In this document: in pieces, positions 1-12,808 of the stretch
Position numbering within the stretch: the first letter of the stretch is position 1
Layout: every line of letters begins with the position of its first letter
Source: Pratylenchus scribneri
Taxonomy: Eukaryota; Nematoda; Chromadorea; Rhabditida; Pratylenchidae
Assembly: GCA_030063045.1 (NCBI GenBank)
Contig: JAQSEB010000169.1
Span: 186,001 to 250,000, forward strand
Length of the DNA stretch: 64,000 nucleotides
Direction: 5' to 3'
Made by a program: the position numbers and the translations under genes
The notes under the pieces: generated by a model
Told to the model about the DNA's origin: nothing
Seen by the model: only the letters and a program-made list of their open reading frames with translations
Database searches by the model: none

Positions 1-157
1 ATTTTGTTAAAAAATGAGATCTACATCTACACTACATTAAACTTTAGACCTTTTTGCATTTGAGAAAAGGTTTTTTTTTGCCAAAAGATTGGGGTTCTTT
101 TGCCGAGAGGGCGGTTTTTTGATTATTTTAACTTTTTTTTTGCTTCATATTAGAAAT

Positions 158-385
158 TAGACCCTCAAATCTTTTACCCGTTTTATAGAGCTCATCGAAA
201 TGCATCGATTGATGTATAATTTTTCAAGATTTGGCCAAAATTCAAAGTATTAAACCGTTCAAACTTATTTTGGTTTATAACTCTTTTATTTTTGAACCAA
301 ACCCCAACAAACTATACATCAATCGACGCATCTCGATGAGCTCTATAAAATAGGTATAAGGTTTGGGGGTCTTCGATCATGCACA
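158..385. repeat. Palindromic MITE-like element (family A)
   Basis: The two halves are near reverse complements. The left half has a GAGCTCATCGAAATGCATCG-type motif and the right half has CGACGCATCTCGATGAGCTC. Related palindromes with the same GACGCGTC/GATGCATCG core recur at least eight times in the window. No coding capacity is visible. Boundaries are approximate. Confidence 0.6.
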
Positions 386-578
386 AAAAAGTTAAAATCA
401 AAAAACTGATTTAAGGACAAACGAATCCGATTTCAAGGACAAAAAACCGCACCCACCCATATTTATAATATCGAGATTATATAAGCTAGCTAATCTATTT
501 AATTAAATAATCATTAAAAAATTAAGCAACATCAAATAAAATAAAAAAAAAAAAACTATTATTCGCAACTATCTACAA

Positions 579-2855
579 ATGGCACATATTGGCATTTATT
601 TGAATGGAAGTGGAAAAGTATTGCGTGCCTCGATCAACACTGGTTCTGTGGTTTCTTGGTGTCAACAAAGTTTGGTCGAGCAATTGGGCTTAAAAATTAT
701 TCCGCTCGAGAAGCCAACGAAGGTTTTTTTTATTTTATTTAAAATTAAATGGGTGCGAATTTTTTGCCGAGAGATTTGCATTCTTTTACCGAAATAATAA
801 CTTTTAGACCCTGGCCCTATATACCTTATACCATTCGATAGAGCTCTTCAAGATGCATCGCTTGGCCTATAGATTGTTGGGGTTTAAATCAAAACCAAAA
901 AAGTTATAAACCAAAAACGAAAATAGGGTTTAAACGGTTTAGCACCATTTAATTTAGGCCAAATCTTGACAAATTATATATCAAACGACGCATCTAGAAG
1001 AGATCTATAAAATAGGTAAATGTTTGGTGTTCTAGGATAAAAATCAATCACTAAAAAATACCGATCTCTCGGCAAAAAGTGTCGGTACGCCACAACTGGG
1101 CGACCGACAGGCCAACGGGAACGGCGCTTGTAGCCAATTAAGGACTAAACCGATATAGATAATTTTGGTATCAAATTAAAGAGCGCACTTCTGACTATCG
1201 ATAGATATAAAATTTATTTAGTTTGGTTCAGAATTGGAATTGATGTACTTAGAAAGCCATTAAATAAGACTACTATTATAAATTTGCGAATTTTTCACGG
1301 TTTTTTGAACACAATTCCATCAAATCTTAACCAATTCAAATAAATTTTATATCAATCGATAGCCAGAAGTGCGCTCTTTAATTTGATACCAAAATCATCA
1401 ATAACGGTTTAGCCCTAATTAGCTAAAACCGCCGTCGCCCTGTTGGCCCTTCACCCAATTGGGTGTGTCCCAAAAATTGACCATCTTCTCTATAATATAT
1501 ACAATTTTCCACAACTCTCATTCACAGGGATTATCAATAAAGGGCGAGATCCAATTGTTGGGCACCGTGACCACAACGGTTCAGCTGAAGGACTCCGGTT
1601 TGCGTCTCGACAATTTCCCATTCATGGTGGCCAAATATTCGCAACCAATCCCAATGGTAATTATTCTTGTTTTTTTTTCATATAGGCTAATTAAGTGCAA
1701 TAATTTTTTGAAAAAGGAAAATACTATTTAATTTGTCGAAAATATTTTTGTGAAAATGCCGAAAATATTATAACGGTTTAGTGGTTCGTCCTAGACCCCG
1801 AAACCATATACCCAGATAGAGAACAAGACGAATCGAATGGTATATTGTTTGTCATGGTTTAATTGGTTTTGAACCAAAACCCATACAATGGTTTCAGTAG
1901 TTTAATGCCCTTAATTTTTGATCAAACCACGGCAAAATATATATCCAATCGACACGGCTTGACAAGTTCTATCGATTGAGTGATACTTTTGACCGGGGGG
2001 GGGGGGCAAACAGTACCTACCCCAAACTTAAACTTATCTCTACCCTACCCCTCCTAAATCCCATTCGGGATCCGGCCCTATCCCTACCCTAAACCCTAAA
2101 TAAGGTTTGTCAAGATCCCTAATGAGCTTTATCGTCGGGTAGGGTTAGGTTTAGCGTTTAGGTAGGGGTTGATTAGACTTTTAGGGTTAGAATTCCCTCC
2201 CGTACTGTTTTTCAGTTCTCTAAGTACCGGTGGAGGCAGAATCTTGAATTTTCGGATGCCCCCCCCCCTGTTAAAAGTTTGGCCCCCCCGTTAACAGAGG
2301 AGTACCAATTATTGAAAATGTCGAAAAAAAACGATGCATAGAATGGTATATAATTTTTCATGGTTTAATTGGTTTTGAACCAAAACCCATACAATGCTTT
2401 CAGTAGTTTAATGCCCTTAATTTTTGATTAAACCATGACAAAATATATACCAATCGACGCGTCTGGACGAGATCTATCGATTGGGTATAAAGTTTGAGGG
2501 TCTAGGACAAACCACTGAACCGTTATAATTATAATATTTTCGCCATTTTCAATGTTTTTTTTTTCGCCAAATTAAATACCATCCATTGAGAATAATATAG
2601 CAATTTCCAATTTATAATATAAATTTTCCTATTTTATTAGATTTGTCTCGGCACGGATTTTCTCTTCAAGTTTCACACCAACTTTGCAATCGACTTCGGA
2701 AAGAAAAGTTTTGTGTTGAACGGAATGGATCATTGGTTTTTGGAAGTTGGTGAAGAGGAAAGGGAGTCCCAAGTGCCAAGCATTCTTCAGCTCCAGGAAG
2801 AGGTGAATTTTTTGAAATTTTTATTTGAAATAATTAAAAAAACTTTTTTTAGTGA
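579..2855 (+). CDS. Retropepsin-like aspartic protease domain protein, catalytic Asp replaced by Asn
   Basis: Three coding exons join in phase 0: 579-722, 1528-1656 and 2641-2802. An early stop follows after a 50-nt intron, at 2853-2855, giving about 145 residues. The N-terminus has the retropepsin layout: a short beta strand, then ASINTGS at residues 17-23 where family members carry DTG or DSG. A later ICLGTDFL segment (about 92-99) matches the hydrophobic-hydrophobic-Gly stretch that ends this fold, and FAIDF follows. The length suits one retropepsin monomer. No reverse transcriptase, integrase or LTR is visible nearby, so this is either a domesticated single-domain gene or the decayed remnant of one. 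The Asn at residue 20 would be expected to abolish proteolysis. The start ATG is the first in-frame one and further 5' exons cannot be excluded. Both main introns are filled with palindromic repeats. Confidence 0.6.
804..1035. repeat. Palindromic MITE-like element (family A), intronic
   Basis: This foldback element lies in intron 1 of the retropepsin-like gene. It begins with a 'tagaccctggccc' segment and ends with the inverted 'ggtgttctagga' segment. It contains GATGCATCG on the left and CGACGCATC on the right around a central AAACGGTTTAG region. Confidence 0.6.
1138..1420. repeat. Long-arm palindromic element (family C)
   Basis: Arms of roughly 80 bp run in opposite orientation: 'ggtatcaaattaaagagcgc' near 1168 is mirrored by 'gcgctctttaatttgatacc' near 1372. 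The spacer of about 110 bp carries a smaller inverted pair. It lies in intron 1 of the retropepsin-like gene and has no ORF. Confidence 0.65.
1765..2545. repeat. Family A element with nested GC-rich, telomere-like insertion
   Basis: Two family A copies (about 1765-2005 and 2300-2545) share the segment 'ttttgaaccaaaacccatac'. They flank a C/G-rich block (about 1996-2280) that starts with a G run and contains TACCCTAAACCCTAAA-like stretches in one half and TAGGGTTAGG in the other. The inner block is itself palindromic ('cagtacc' to 'gtactg'). The whole lies in intron 2 of the retropepsin-like gene. Confidence 0.55.
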
Positions 2856-3119
2856 ATGCGGATGGACAAAAATGTGCACAGATGCCGACAGATGATTTAA
2901 TGAAAAAGGAAATACAATTCATAATTGTTTTAATTTATTTGTTTTGATCATAAAATTACTTCTGACATTTTGCATTATAAAAAAAAATAAAATCGAATGC
3001 CGTCTTGTTACAATACGATGCAGGAAATGATTTAATTTCTCTAGAAAATTTTTTCAAAAACTTGTCGAAAAAATCATTTCCATTTTAAAACCTTTCCACT
3101 TTCCAGTAGCCTTAAAAGA

Positions 3120-3520
3120 AAAAGAAGCTCTAATACCGTATTAATTCTATTAGAAGCCCAATCTCTACTCTCTAGTTAGAAGCCCAGTCTCTAATAGAAG
3201 CCCACCCATCGAAAAATTCATGTCGAAAATAACAAATTTAGAGGTGAAATTAAGCCGAAATAAGCATTTTTTTGTCTCTAAAATTTTTGAAAACTCCCCA
3301 TCTCGGAGGGCTCTGAAATTTATAAGCCCATGGGCTTCTAATAGAATAAATACGGTATGTCGTTATTTGGCCTTAAAAAAATTCGGTCAATCTATTATTT
3401 TCAAAATCTCTCTAGTACCGTATTTTTCCTATTTGAAGCCCATGGACATTAATTTCAGAGACCCTCTAGGGTGGGCTACTAATAGGAAGTGGGCTTCAAA
3501 TAGGAAAGATATGGTATGTC
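3120..3520. repeat. TACCGTA-end foldback elements (two tandem copies)
   Basis: The first copy starts 'taccgtattaattctattag' near 3133 and ends with the inverse near 3335-3358. The second runs from 'taccgtatttttcctatttg' near 3417 to its inverse near 3513. Inverted arms of about 26 bp read AGAAGCCCA inward. A related copy lies at about 14430-14680. The intervening ORF is not convincing. Confidence 0.55.
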
Positions 3521-3559
3521 ATTATAAGGATTTTGCCTTATAATTTTTTTTTTAAAAAA

Positions 3560-5140
3560 TCTTATCCATGTTATGGTGGTGAAATTTGGACCTCTGCTGA
3601 GCCTATTGGGAATCAGTAGCACATAAATGGATGGGATGAGGCGAAAAGTCGCTGCGCAGCAACAAACGCGCTGCGCGAAGAGGCAAGCACAAATTCATCT
3701 CATCATCGACTGTTTTTCCGAGCAACAGAGGATGAGAATGAGAATTGGGAAGAACTTCTCATCAATAGCACAGTAAAATTGGACGGGGATGAAGAAGAGT
3801 GACCTTCCAAAGTCATCCTCCTCCTCCTCTTCCTCTGCTGCTGCTCTTCTTCTTCCCTCGGACAGTCCATTGCCTTTTGCCTCTTCTTCCATACCTTCGC
3901 CACCACCACTTTTTGCGCACCCACCTCGGCCTTTTCTAAACACACATACGGAAAATTCCACTGCGCACATTTTACTAAATTCAATGTTCCACACAAAACT
4001 AAACACAAATTTTAATCCAAAATCTGCTTAAATGGTTTAAAAAATAATTCAATAGAAAATTTTCCGGCTTCATAATCCCATAAATCGGAGTTCGGGGATT
4101 TTGGCACATCCGCATCCGCATTTTTTAATACATTTTTTGTGTAAAATGATTTTTTCGTTCTTTATGAAAATTCCTGCTGACAATCATTTTTCATTTCCCC
4201 TCATTATAAACCATATTTGGATTTGGAAATGTAGATTCTATTTCTATGAAATTTATTTATTTTTTTAGTTTTACAAATTAAATTTATATATCCATATCCA
4301 GCAATATTTTTAAAATTTTTATTTTTTTAAAATATAATTCTACCATAAATAATTAGTTAAACGAATATGCTGACCTTACCAAAAACGAAAATTATAGCCC
4401 AAATACCCATTCTCTGATGACCTGATGAGAGTTAAATTCTAATTTAGCCTAAGGCAATAAATTTCGCCACATGGGAAACGTGTCTCTAATTTTGTATGTA
4501 TTTGTACCATTTTTGATAAGTCATGCTAATGGCGATTGCCGACTTTCACAATGAATAGATCACAAATGTAAATGACGGCATATTCATATAAAATTGGCCT
4601 ATATGAAAACAAGTTCATATTTGATTTAACTTAAAAATTACTCCTGAAAAACATTTTCATTTGGAAAATTTTGATCATGCAAAAATAAAGATTCAATATG
4701 TTCTTAATCCTCTCCGTCCTTCTTTGCTCCCTCACCTCTGTTTTTCATTCCCATTTTTGATCTCAAAAATACACACGCCCGCGCAAGGCTCAGGTCAGTT
4801 GCCCCAAATGCGCGAAGGGGGGGGGGGCTATTATCTGTCCCCGCGAAAATCCCCCTCATCCATCCCCAATCGTCCACAAAAATGTTCAATTTTCCAACCG
4901 GTATAATGCATAATGCTGTTACTTTGAAGCATAACAAGCACACACACAAATTGAGGGAGAATATGAGCCGCCTTATTTTGTTTTGTATATGTCGTTCAGC
5001 AACAGCTCAATTCACCCAAAAAAGAATCAACCTCGCGCTCCTAACTTTTACTACTTCCATAGATTCAAAGGCGGTCCCTTTTCTGTGCGAAAGTAAATAT
5101 TAAATAGAGAATTAAAAATCTGATTTTCTAATGTATTTTT
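3560..5140. other. Gene-poor interval
   Basis: I could build no supported exon chain here. A CT-rich block at 3780-3960 translates to low-complexity Ser-rich peptide on one strand and Glu-rich peptide on the other, which I treat as composition. A G run lies near 4820. Confidence 0.4.
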
Positions 5141-5795
5141 CTTTCGCTAAATTTTGTTTTTTTTTGTGTCTTTCGCCAAATTCTGATTTTTTGTGTTTTT
5201 AGTCAAATTCTGATTTTTGTGTTTTTAGTCAAATTCCGATTTTTTGTGTTTTTAGTCAAATTCCGATTTTTGTGTTTTTAGTCAAATTCTGATTTTTGTG
5301 TTTTTAGTCAAATTCCGATTTTTTGTGTTTTTAGTCAAATTCTGATTTTTGTGTTTTTAGTCAAATTCTGATTTTTTGTGTTTTTAGTCAAATTCTGATT
5401 TTTGTGTTTTTAGTCAAATTCTGATTTTTTGTGTTTTTAGTCAAATTCTGATTTTTGTGTTTTTAGTCAAATTCTGATTTTTGTGTTTTTAGTCAAATTC
5501 TGATTTTTGGTGTTTTTAGTCAAATTCTGATTTTTGTGTTTTCGCTTAATTCTGATTTTTGTGTTTTCGCTTAATTCTGATTTTTGCGTTTTCACTTAAT
5601 TCCGATTTTTTTGTGTTTTTAGTCAAATTCCGATTTTTTGTGTTTTTAGTCAAATTCTGATTTTTGTGTTTTTAGTCAAATTCTGATTTTTTGTGTTTTT
5701 AGTCAAATTCTGATTTTTGTGTTTTTAGTCAAATTCTGATTTTTGTGTTTTTAGTCAAATTCTGATTTTTGGTGTTTTTAGTCAAATTCGAAAAA
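5140..5795. repeat. Minisatellite, 24-27 bp unit
   Basis: About 25 head-to-tail copies of a unit read 'agtcaaattctgatttttg' plus 'tgttttt'. The variation is almost entirely in T-run length (5 or 6 T) and C/T in 'aattctg' versus 'aattccg'. A variant subset at 5540-5600 has 'ttcgcttaattctg'. It is noncoding. Confidence 0.9.
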
Positions 5796-5799
5796 ACTT

Positions 5800-8700
5800 T
5801 ATTTTATTAACAATCATCTTAATTAATTTTTTCCCTTGAAGGGATATATGAAAATGTATGGATAAAAGTAAGGAAAATAGAGAAGATCCACCTTTTCATT
5901 GGCTTCCCCAAGCCACCACCATTATTTTCGCCCATTCCTCTACCGAGAAACACTCCTCCTAATTTTGCCACTTTTAGCTTTTCTTCCTCTCCAAATCCCC
6001 TCAACAAGCACAGAAGACGAAGAAGACGGTCCATCCTCTTCTTGCCCTCCTTTTTTTGTTTCTCCTCCAAATCCCAACAGCGAAAATCCCCCTATTCAAA
6101 GAATTCATGAAGAAAAAATGTTCACCTTGCGCAGCATTAGCAAATTGCCCTCTTCCATTTTATGAGCATCCCTGAAAATTGCCATCCGCAATTTTTTACT
6201 GACCACTTTCGGTTGAGCCTTTTCTTTTTCAATCAAACCTTATTAGGCGATGTTATTTTTGCATTTTTTTATAAATATATAAAATAAATATTTTTTATTG
6301 CACAAATTTATATATTTTTATTATACATAGTCTAAGAATTTTTCATTGGACCTTTTTTACATTATTGCCTAATAAAATCGCATGAATTCCTCTCCCATCC
6401 CAACTTACCTTCAACCACGCCCAAATCATTGATGAAAAGGCCAAACGCAAACTTCCGCGCAGCAAAACATATCAAACCAACCCAATTTTCTCCCTTTCTT
6501 TTGCTCGCCCCATTTCCTTTCGATTGCTCAAGGGGTTGGGGGCGCCATCGAGATGGATAGCTTCCCTTCAATTGCCCCGTCGTTGCTGTCTTCTTCTTGA
6601 GGCCCGCCAGGCGCGCAAAATTTTGCGTCCAAAAAAATTGGGAAGCATTTTTGTATGTCCTTGGCAAATTCTCGCCAATCCAATTCGAGGCCAAAATGGC
6701 GTCGACTTGGCGGATTTTGTAAATTGCCGCCTACCCTAAACTGTACATTTTATGAGGAATACACCGTGCATTCCTCATCGATGTTTTCCGTTCATTTTAT
6801 TCACTCAATTCTATGTGTTCAAGGTCTTCTCTCTTCGCTCCACTTATTAGGCAGGATAAAAAATAAAAGCTATTTTTATTTTCAAATTTATTTATAATAT
6901 TATAAAAAATTAAAAATTTAGTAAATTCCGATTTAATAATATTCTGATTTATAAATAAGAATTTTTATTTTCCTTTAATATAATTTTAAAATTAAAATAT
7001 CGAATCTAATTTATTCAAAATTTTATTAAATAAATAAAATTATTTCTCCAAATTTTCATCTAACAAATATTGCCCAAATAAATATCCCTCTATGGCCAAA
7101 ATAAACAATATTCATTTCTCTCTATTCCCCAATCCCCAGTCTCCAAATCTCATATTACCTCCCAGTGCAATCACCGCAGAGGAAGCACAAATCGCCGCAA
7201 ATCGGACTTTCATCCCCACCCAAGGCCTAATTCCCTCCCATTTCGCACAGCAAAAAGTCTATTATTTTGCCCGCATACGTCACCGTCATCATCACCGCAA
7301 GGTCTCCATCAATAAATTTGTTACTTTCCGTTTTTTCTGGTAAAAAATCCACTCGAAAATGTGATAATTTATTTATATGTCCTAGAAATTACATATAAAA
7401 AGTGGGATGAATATTTTAAGCTAGATAACATGGCCTTAATTAATATCTTTTTCCCTTCAATTCTTGCAAAAGGGGGAGTCCAGTCTTAAAATTTTAATAA
7501 TCATTTTGCTTCGAATGCTCTAAAAATCAACGAATGATTTAAAATTTTATATTTAATATACCGTATATACTCTTTTAATTCCCCACTCTAATAATACAAA
7601 TCCTCGATTTTGTGGATCCATAAGCTCTGGGCAGAGGGAATCAAAAAAAAATTATTGCATTTTTAGTTCCCTAAAGTTCTACAAAATCCGCTTTAATTCG
7701 TTCAAAAATGTTCACAAATTAAAGAGTTAGACCAAAAGTGTTCCCATTTTTTGAGAGGTTGAAAAATAATTCCCCACGGGAACTAATTAAATGGTTCGAT
7801 ATTGGCCAATGCGACAATTCGGTTACCCTTCTTTGCTTCCCTTCAAGGATGGCTTCGATTTTTCGACTTTCGATTTCGAGAAATTTTTAGACCGCTAAAA
7901 ATTTCATTTTTCAATTTCGAGAAATTGTTGACCCCCTAAATTACTTTTTCGATTTCGATACATTTTTTGAGTCATCGAAGCCATCCCTGTTTCTCTATAT
8001 TTTTTCTACCTGCCTTTTTTTTTACCCGCTCTGGTAAAAAAAAGTCACTCTGTCCATTCAATCGCCACTTCCCGTTGCGCATTCAACATTTGCTACCCTT
8101 CCACCTCAATTTCCTCCTTACTTAGAATGGACAATTCCAATTGTTTCTTGTTCCTTTCCGGTCTCCAATCTCCATCCAACAAATCCACCACCTCCTTAAT
8201 TCCGCCTTCTCCAATTACGCCAACCAAATTATATAATTCCCTTCAATTTTATATGAAATATATTGTGTAATTTTCGTGCGCAAAAATATGCACCCACCTT
8301 TGTACTATCCATTAACACCGACAAATTGTTCAGTCCAAAAAACCAGCTCTGAATTTTTGGGCGTTATTTATGTTTGATCTTTGTCGGCTTAATGAAAATA
8401 TGTTTTTTGGCTACTAGTTTGGTTCAATTTAATGCTTAGTGAGCTATTAAATGAATTTTCAGCTTCAGATCACAACCAAAAATTAAAAAAAAAATAAATA
8501 TGTTATTAATTGAATAAGATGAAATTTCGATTCGACAAATTTAAACTTTATAAAAACACTGTCCAATTTTTAAAAATTATTTTTTAAATTCCAATTTTTA
8601 TTTCTAAAAATCATAAAATACTATATTAAACATGATAAAATTTATTTAAAAAATTAACAATGCGAAATTTACTCAAAAAAGTGACTTTTTAATTCGAAGC

Positions 8701-10690
8701 CCAGGAATAATCCGTTAAAATTAAAATACAAAAACTAAAAATTATACAAACCCAACAGCGCAGCTCAACGTGCAATAGCCAAAAATGAATGCAAAAGCGC
8801 AATTAAATTAGAATTTAAAAGTTAAAATAATTCATGCATTTTATAATTTATGGCTATAGGCTATCTATAAATTTTCGTTGCTAAAGAAAATTCCCTTCAA
8901 ACTTTGTTGCCTTTGGCTTTGATTTCTTTATTTTCCCATAAAAATATTAATCAACAAATAAAACGTTCTTTGATCATAATCATAATTTACTAAATAAAAT
9001 TTGGCCCAAATTTAGTCAAAAAAATAAGCCGAACACATCCACCTAAAATTCCCTATCATTTGCTCCATAAATATGTATTTCCAATTCCAGTATTCCTCCT
9101 CAATTAGCCTAAAACAGCCCCAATCCCCTAAAAAGACAATTCCTTGTAATATTTTGTCCAAAAAGGATGGAGGATAACCAAATTATGTCGTCCATCCACA
9201 CAGCAACATTGCAAGCCAAAAAGCACGTTTTCAGCCAAAAACATGAGGAGAAAATCAAAGAGGAGACCGCCGGCGATTGGTGCTTGACATATTGTTTCCC
9301 CTAATTTTCTCCGTCCTTCCTACTTCCACCATTTCCCTAACAAGTCGATTGTCCAATTTTGGGCCATCGGGCCATCAACCGGTGGACAAGAAGACTTGAA
9401 TGAAGAAGAGGGGCTGCTGGCCCAATTTTCTTCCGGACGAATCAAGGGGCCTTAATATTGAAGGGGGACATGAGGGAGAAACGATGTGGTCTTTACAACA
9501 CTTTTGCATTGTAATTTTTGTTAATCATGTGCATATTTGGTTGTCCTTTTTCCTCATGTGGAATTGCCCAATTCCTCCAAATATTGTTATTTTTATTGTC
9601 CATTGTAAAATGTTTACATCATCAAATTGACAACATCAAATTGTCTTGGAAATGGGGATGGTCCCAAACCTTGTATTGCACTTTTTCCAAAAATAAATTC
9701 CCAAAAAAAGCAATCTACGAGATATTCTTCACCTTCAGGTTTACTTAAAATTTTTGTCCTCATCTAGAAAAGTATTTGCCTTACAATTTTAATTAATTAA
9801 TTAATTTTAAAATTAAATTCTTGGCATTTCTCCATGCAATCCGTATATTTCCAATTCTTCTATCTTTACAACGAAATTTAAGGCCCACGAAATTTATAGC
9901 GCAATACCATCTTTTGAGATCAAGCCTAGCCTAAATTCGCAAATTCCTCCAAGCTTTATTAAAACTAAAAATATGTAAAACCCTAAATTTTTTTCTATTA
10001 TCGCTATATTATTTTTATAAGAGCGTAAATTTCGTTTTTTATAAGAGCTACACTCCAAAATTCGTGGTCACAAATTTTGCCACAAGAAGTATTTCACATC
10101 ACCTTTTTCAATAATAATATTTTCTAAATTCCATAAGAAGCTCTCGAATCCTCGATTCCCGATCATCCACTGCGCTTAATACTGGCACATTCCATTGGTT
10201 TATTAAGTCAATTCTTTGACATTTTCCTAGCATTTCTCCTACAATTTAAGGGGCATTTATTCTATTTAATGTTGAAAAAATCAATTTACTAATTTTCTTG
10301 CGCAATTTGGACTTTCCCTTTTCAATTAAAAAGATCAAACAATATCAAAAAAAGACAAAGGAAATTATTGTCTCCCTCTCAAATGGATTATTTTCTTCCG
10401 TTCAATCGGCGAAAGCAAAAAAAAAGTCTATCCATCGATGGTCGGTCCACTCTTCACAAATGAAGGAACCCTCCGGCTCCCCATCTTCAATTTCCCCCCT
10501 TTCAATTCACTCAAAGTCCTTCTTTCCATTTTCCATTATTTATTTTATTCATTCCCATCGGCCGGCCCCTCTTTTTGTCGCTGATTTTCGCCTCATCGTC
10601 CCCAAAAGCATTCGCTTGATTTCGATTCATTGGACTTAATCGAATCGAGTGTGGGAGGGGTAGTGGACTTTAGTGACGATGAATGAGACA
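5800..10690. other. Gene-poor interval with scattered CT-rich islands
   Basis: Several pyrimidine-rich islands (about 5900-6160, 6360-6740, 7090-7330, 8040-8330, 9060-9480 and 10300-10640) stand out from AT-rich surroundings. They contain short ORFs on either strand, but I could not join any into a consistent exon chain with a recognisable protein. They could be regulatory DNA or 5' exons of the downstream membrane-protein gene. A degraded element starting 'taccgtatatactc' lies at about 7560-7790. Confidence 0.4.
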
Positions 10691-10698
10691 ATGAGGCA

Positions 10699-11824
10699 TA
10701 AGGCCATGTACATACTTTTTGTGACAGAGTCACATGTGAGCCTCACAAAGTGAGTGGTGACCCAATCACACTTTGGTGAGGCGTTCGCGTACATACTTGG
10801 TGAGGCCACACCCCTTTCCGGCCGAGTGTGAGCGAGTCACAATTGTGACTCTGTCACCAAAAAATGCGTGTATACTTTTTTGGTGAGGGGAAGAAAAAAT
10901 GTGTGAGCCGTTCTGCACTTGTCACCACTCATGTATCAAGACAACCATGGTACCAAATAGCCCCATTGTTATTCCAATATTGTTAAGCATATTTTTAAAT
11001 ATTTTTAGAAATTTTTTTCAGAATTTTTCATCCATCCACTTTCGAGAAAAATGCAATTGAAAATAATTAAAATGAACGCCTCACCACTCATGTTTTGACC
11101 GAAAACGCCGTCCAATCCCAATGATGTGATAGTGAAAAATGATCAGTAAAAAATGGGGAATATTTTAAAAATAAAAGGAGAAATTTTCGTCAAACTGCTT
11201 CTTGTCCCTGCCAAGGTTTTGAACCAAAATTTAAACCGGTTTCCTGTGAACCTCTAACGCCATGTTCTATACATCATTGGATAGGGCTCGTCGAGTGGAA
11301 TAAGAATATAAAAAAATTTTGTAAATCGGTCGTCAAATAAAAAAGTTATGGCCTCCAGAATGTCAGGAATATGCAAATTTCCAGAGCCGATAACTCGCCA
11401 TGTAGTGGACCAAATTCGATGTTGCATAGCTTGTTGGAAAGAGGAGAAAAGGGACTACAAAATATGTGAAAAGCAATTTCCTATATTCATCTTTTCCATT
11501 TTTATAATGCATTTTATATCCAAATCCGCTTATCATATATCCATGTTATCAAATTTCAAAATTGATTTCATTTTTGGATTCTCCGTAGTCGATTTACTTT
11601 ATATGGAATTAATTTGAACGAGATTTGGCCAAGAATTTGATGAGAAAAACCGGTTTAAAATAATTGGTGAGGCATTCGCAACGACTCACCATGTGAGCCT
11701 CACAACTCACAAGAGGGCGGAAAATAGTATGTACACCAACCACTCACCACTTGTGAGGCAAGAAATAGAGAAAGAAAATAGCGTGGTGAGGTGATACCTG
11801 TCACCAAGTCTGTACAGGGCCTAA
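10699..11824. mobile_element. Non-autonomous PIF/Harbinger-like TIR element
   Basis: The element spans 10702-11821 (1120 bp) and is flanked by the trinucleotide TAA on both sides. Its ends are inverted: GGCCATGTACATAC at the left and GTCTGTACAGGGCC at the right. TAA/TTA 3-bp target duplications with GGCC-type ends are typical of PIF/Harbinger transposons. Subterminal regions are dense in GTGAGGC and TCACCAC motifs in both orientations, as expected for transposase binding sites. The only internal ORF (90 codons near 11348) does not resemble a DDE transposase, so I call it non-autonomous. Confidence 0.75.
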
Positions 11825-12808
11825 GGGTGGGCGATGATGATGAGAAGGAGGAATGGGGGAAAGTGATCGAAAATGGATTTTTCTGTTGAAATTAATTAAA
11901 AAATCGTGATACGATAACGTTAATAGAGAATTTGCTAATATTATTTTTGGCCCAAAGTTCACCGAGATAATAATTAATCCCGGAAAAGTGATATACCCTT
12001 CTTTCGAAGTTTCCTCCATAAAAATATATATTAAATTTTTTAACCACGATATAATTTGGGCCCTTTCATTCATTGAAAATTCGGCTTATTCATACTCCAA
12101 GTCCAAGGCTTACTTCTTTCTAATTTAGATTATAAAAACAAATTATTGATGCCATTTTTCGAGGAAATTCAGGCATTTTTAAACAAATGGTATAATTCTT
12201 ATTTAATTTAACTACATTCTCGCTGAGATATTGGCCAAAACTGTCCCTAAAGGTACTCAATTGTCCTTTATTCAATAAAGGAACCGAACTTTTTGGTCCC
12301 GTTGAATTGAATGAAATTCTCACGAATCAAGACGATTCACGGTGATGACTAACATAAAAGCAGTCCGCACTTTCTGCTCTTTAAGCCTTTATTGACCGGG
12401 GAGAATGGTGGACTCTGTTTCGATGGGGGCACGGAATATAGATTTTTTCCATATCGATGAAAATCGATCAAAATATTTATAAATGGGATAATTCATAATT
12501 TTGTTATTTTTTTTTTTGTTAAAATTAAAATTCAAATTTTTTTGTAAATAAATTTAAAAATTTTAAACACAAATTTAGCCCAAATTCGTGTTCCCAGAAA
12601 CTCGAGAATTTCACAAATTTAATATATTTTAATTTGTAAAATTAATAAAAATAATATTTAAGAAAAAATAAGTCAAAGAATTAATTAAATGCGCCAAAAA
12701 ACAACGATAAAAATAAATTAATAAAATTAATTCTACGGCTGCAAAAAATTCACTGCTGCAAAACCAATTTTGCTCCATTTTCTGCCCCATTTTAGAGAAA
12801 TTCTCTCG

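Noticed and set aside
3695..4031. Overlapping Ser-rich (plus) and Glu-rich (minus) ORFs near 3.7-4.0 kb
   Set aside because: A (CTC)n-like low-complexity tract opens both strands. No splice partner or homologous motif is visible.
5819..6165. Opposed ORFs of 83-88 codons at 5.8-6.2 kb
   Set aside because: They overlap on both strands, are low-complexity, and have no acceptor/donor chain to a neighbour.
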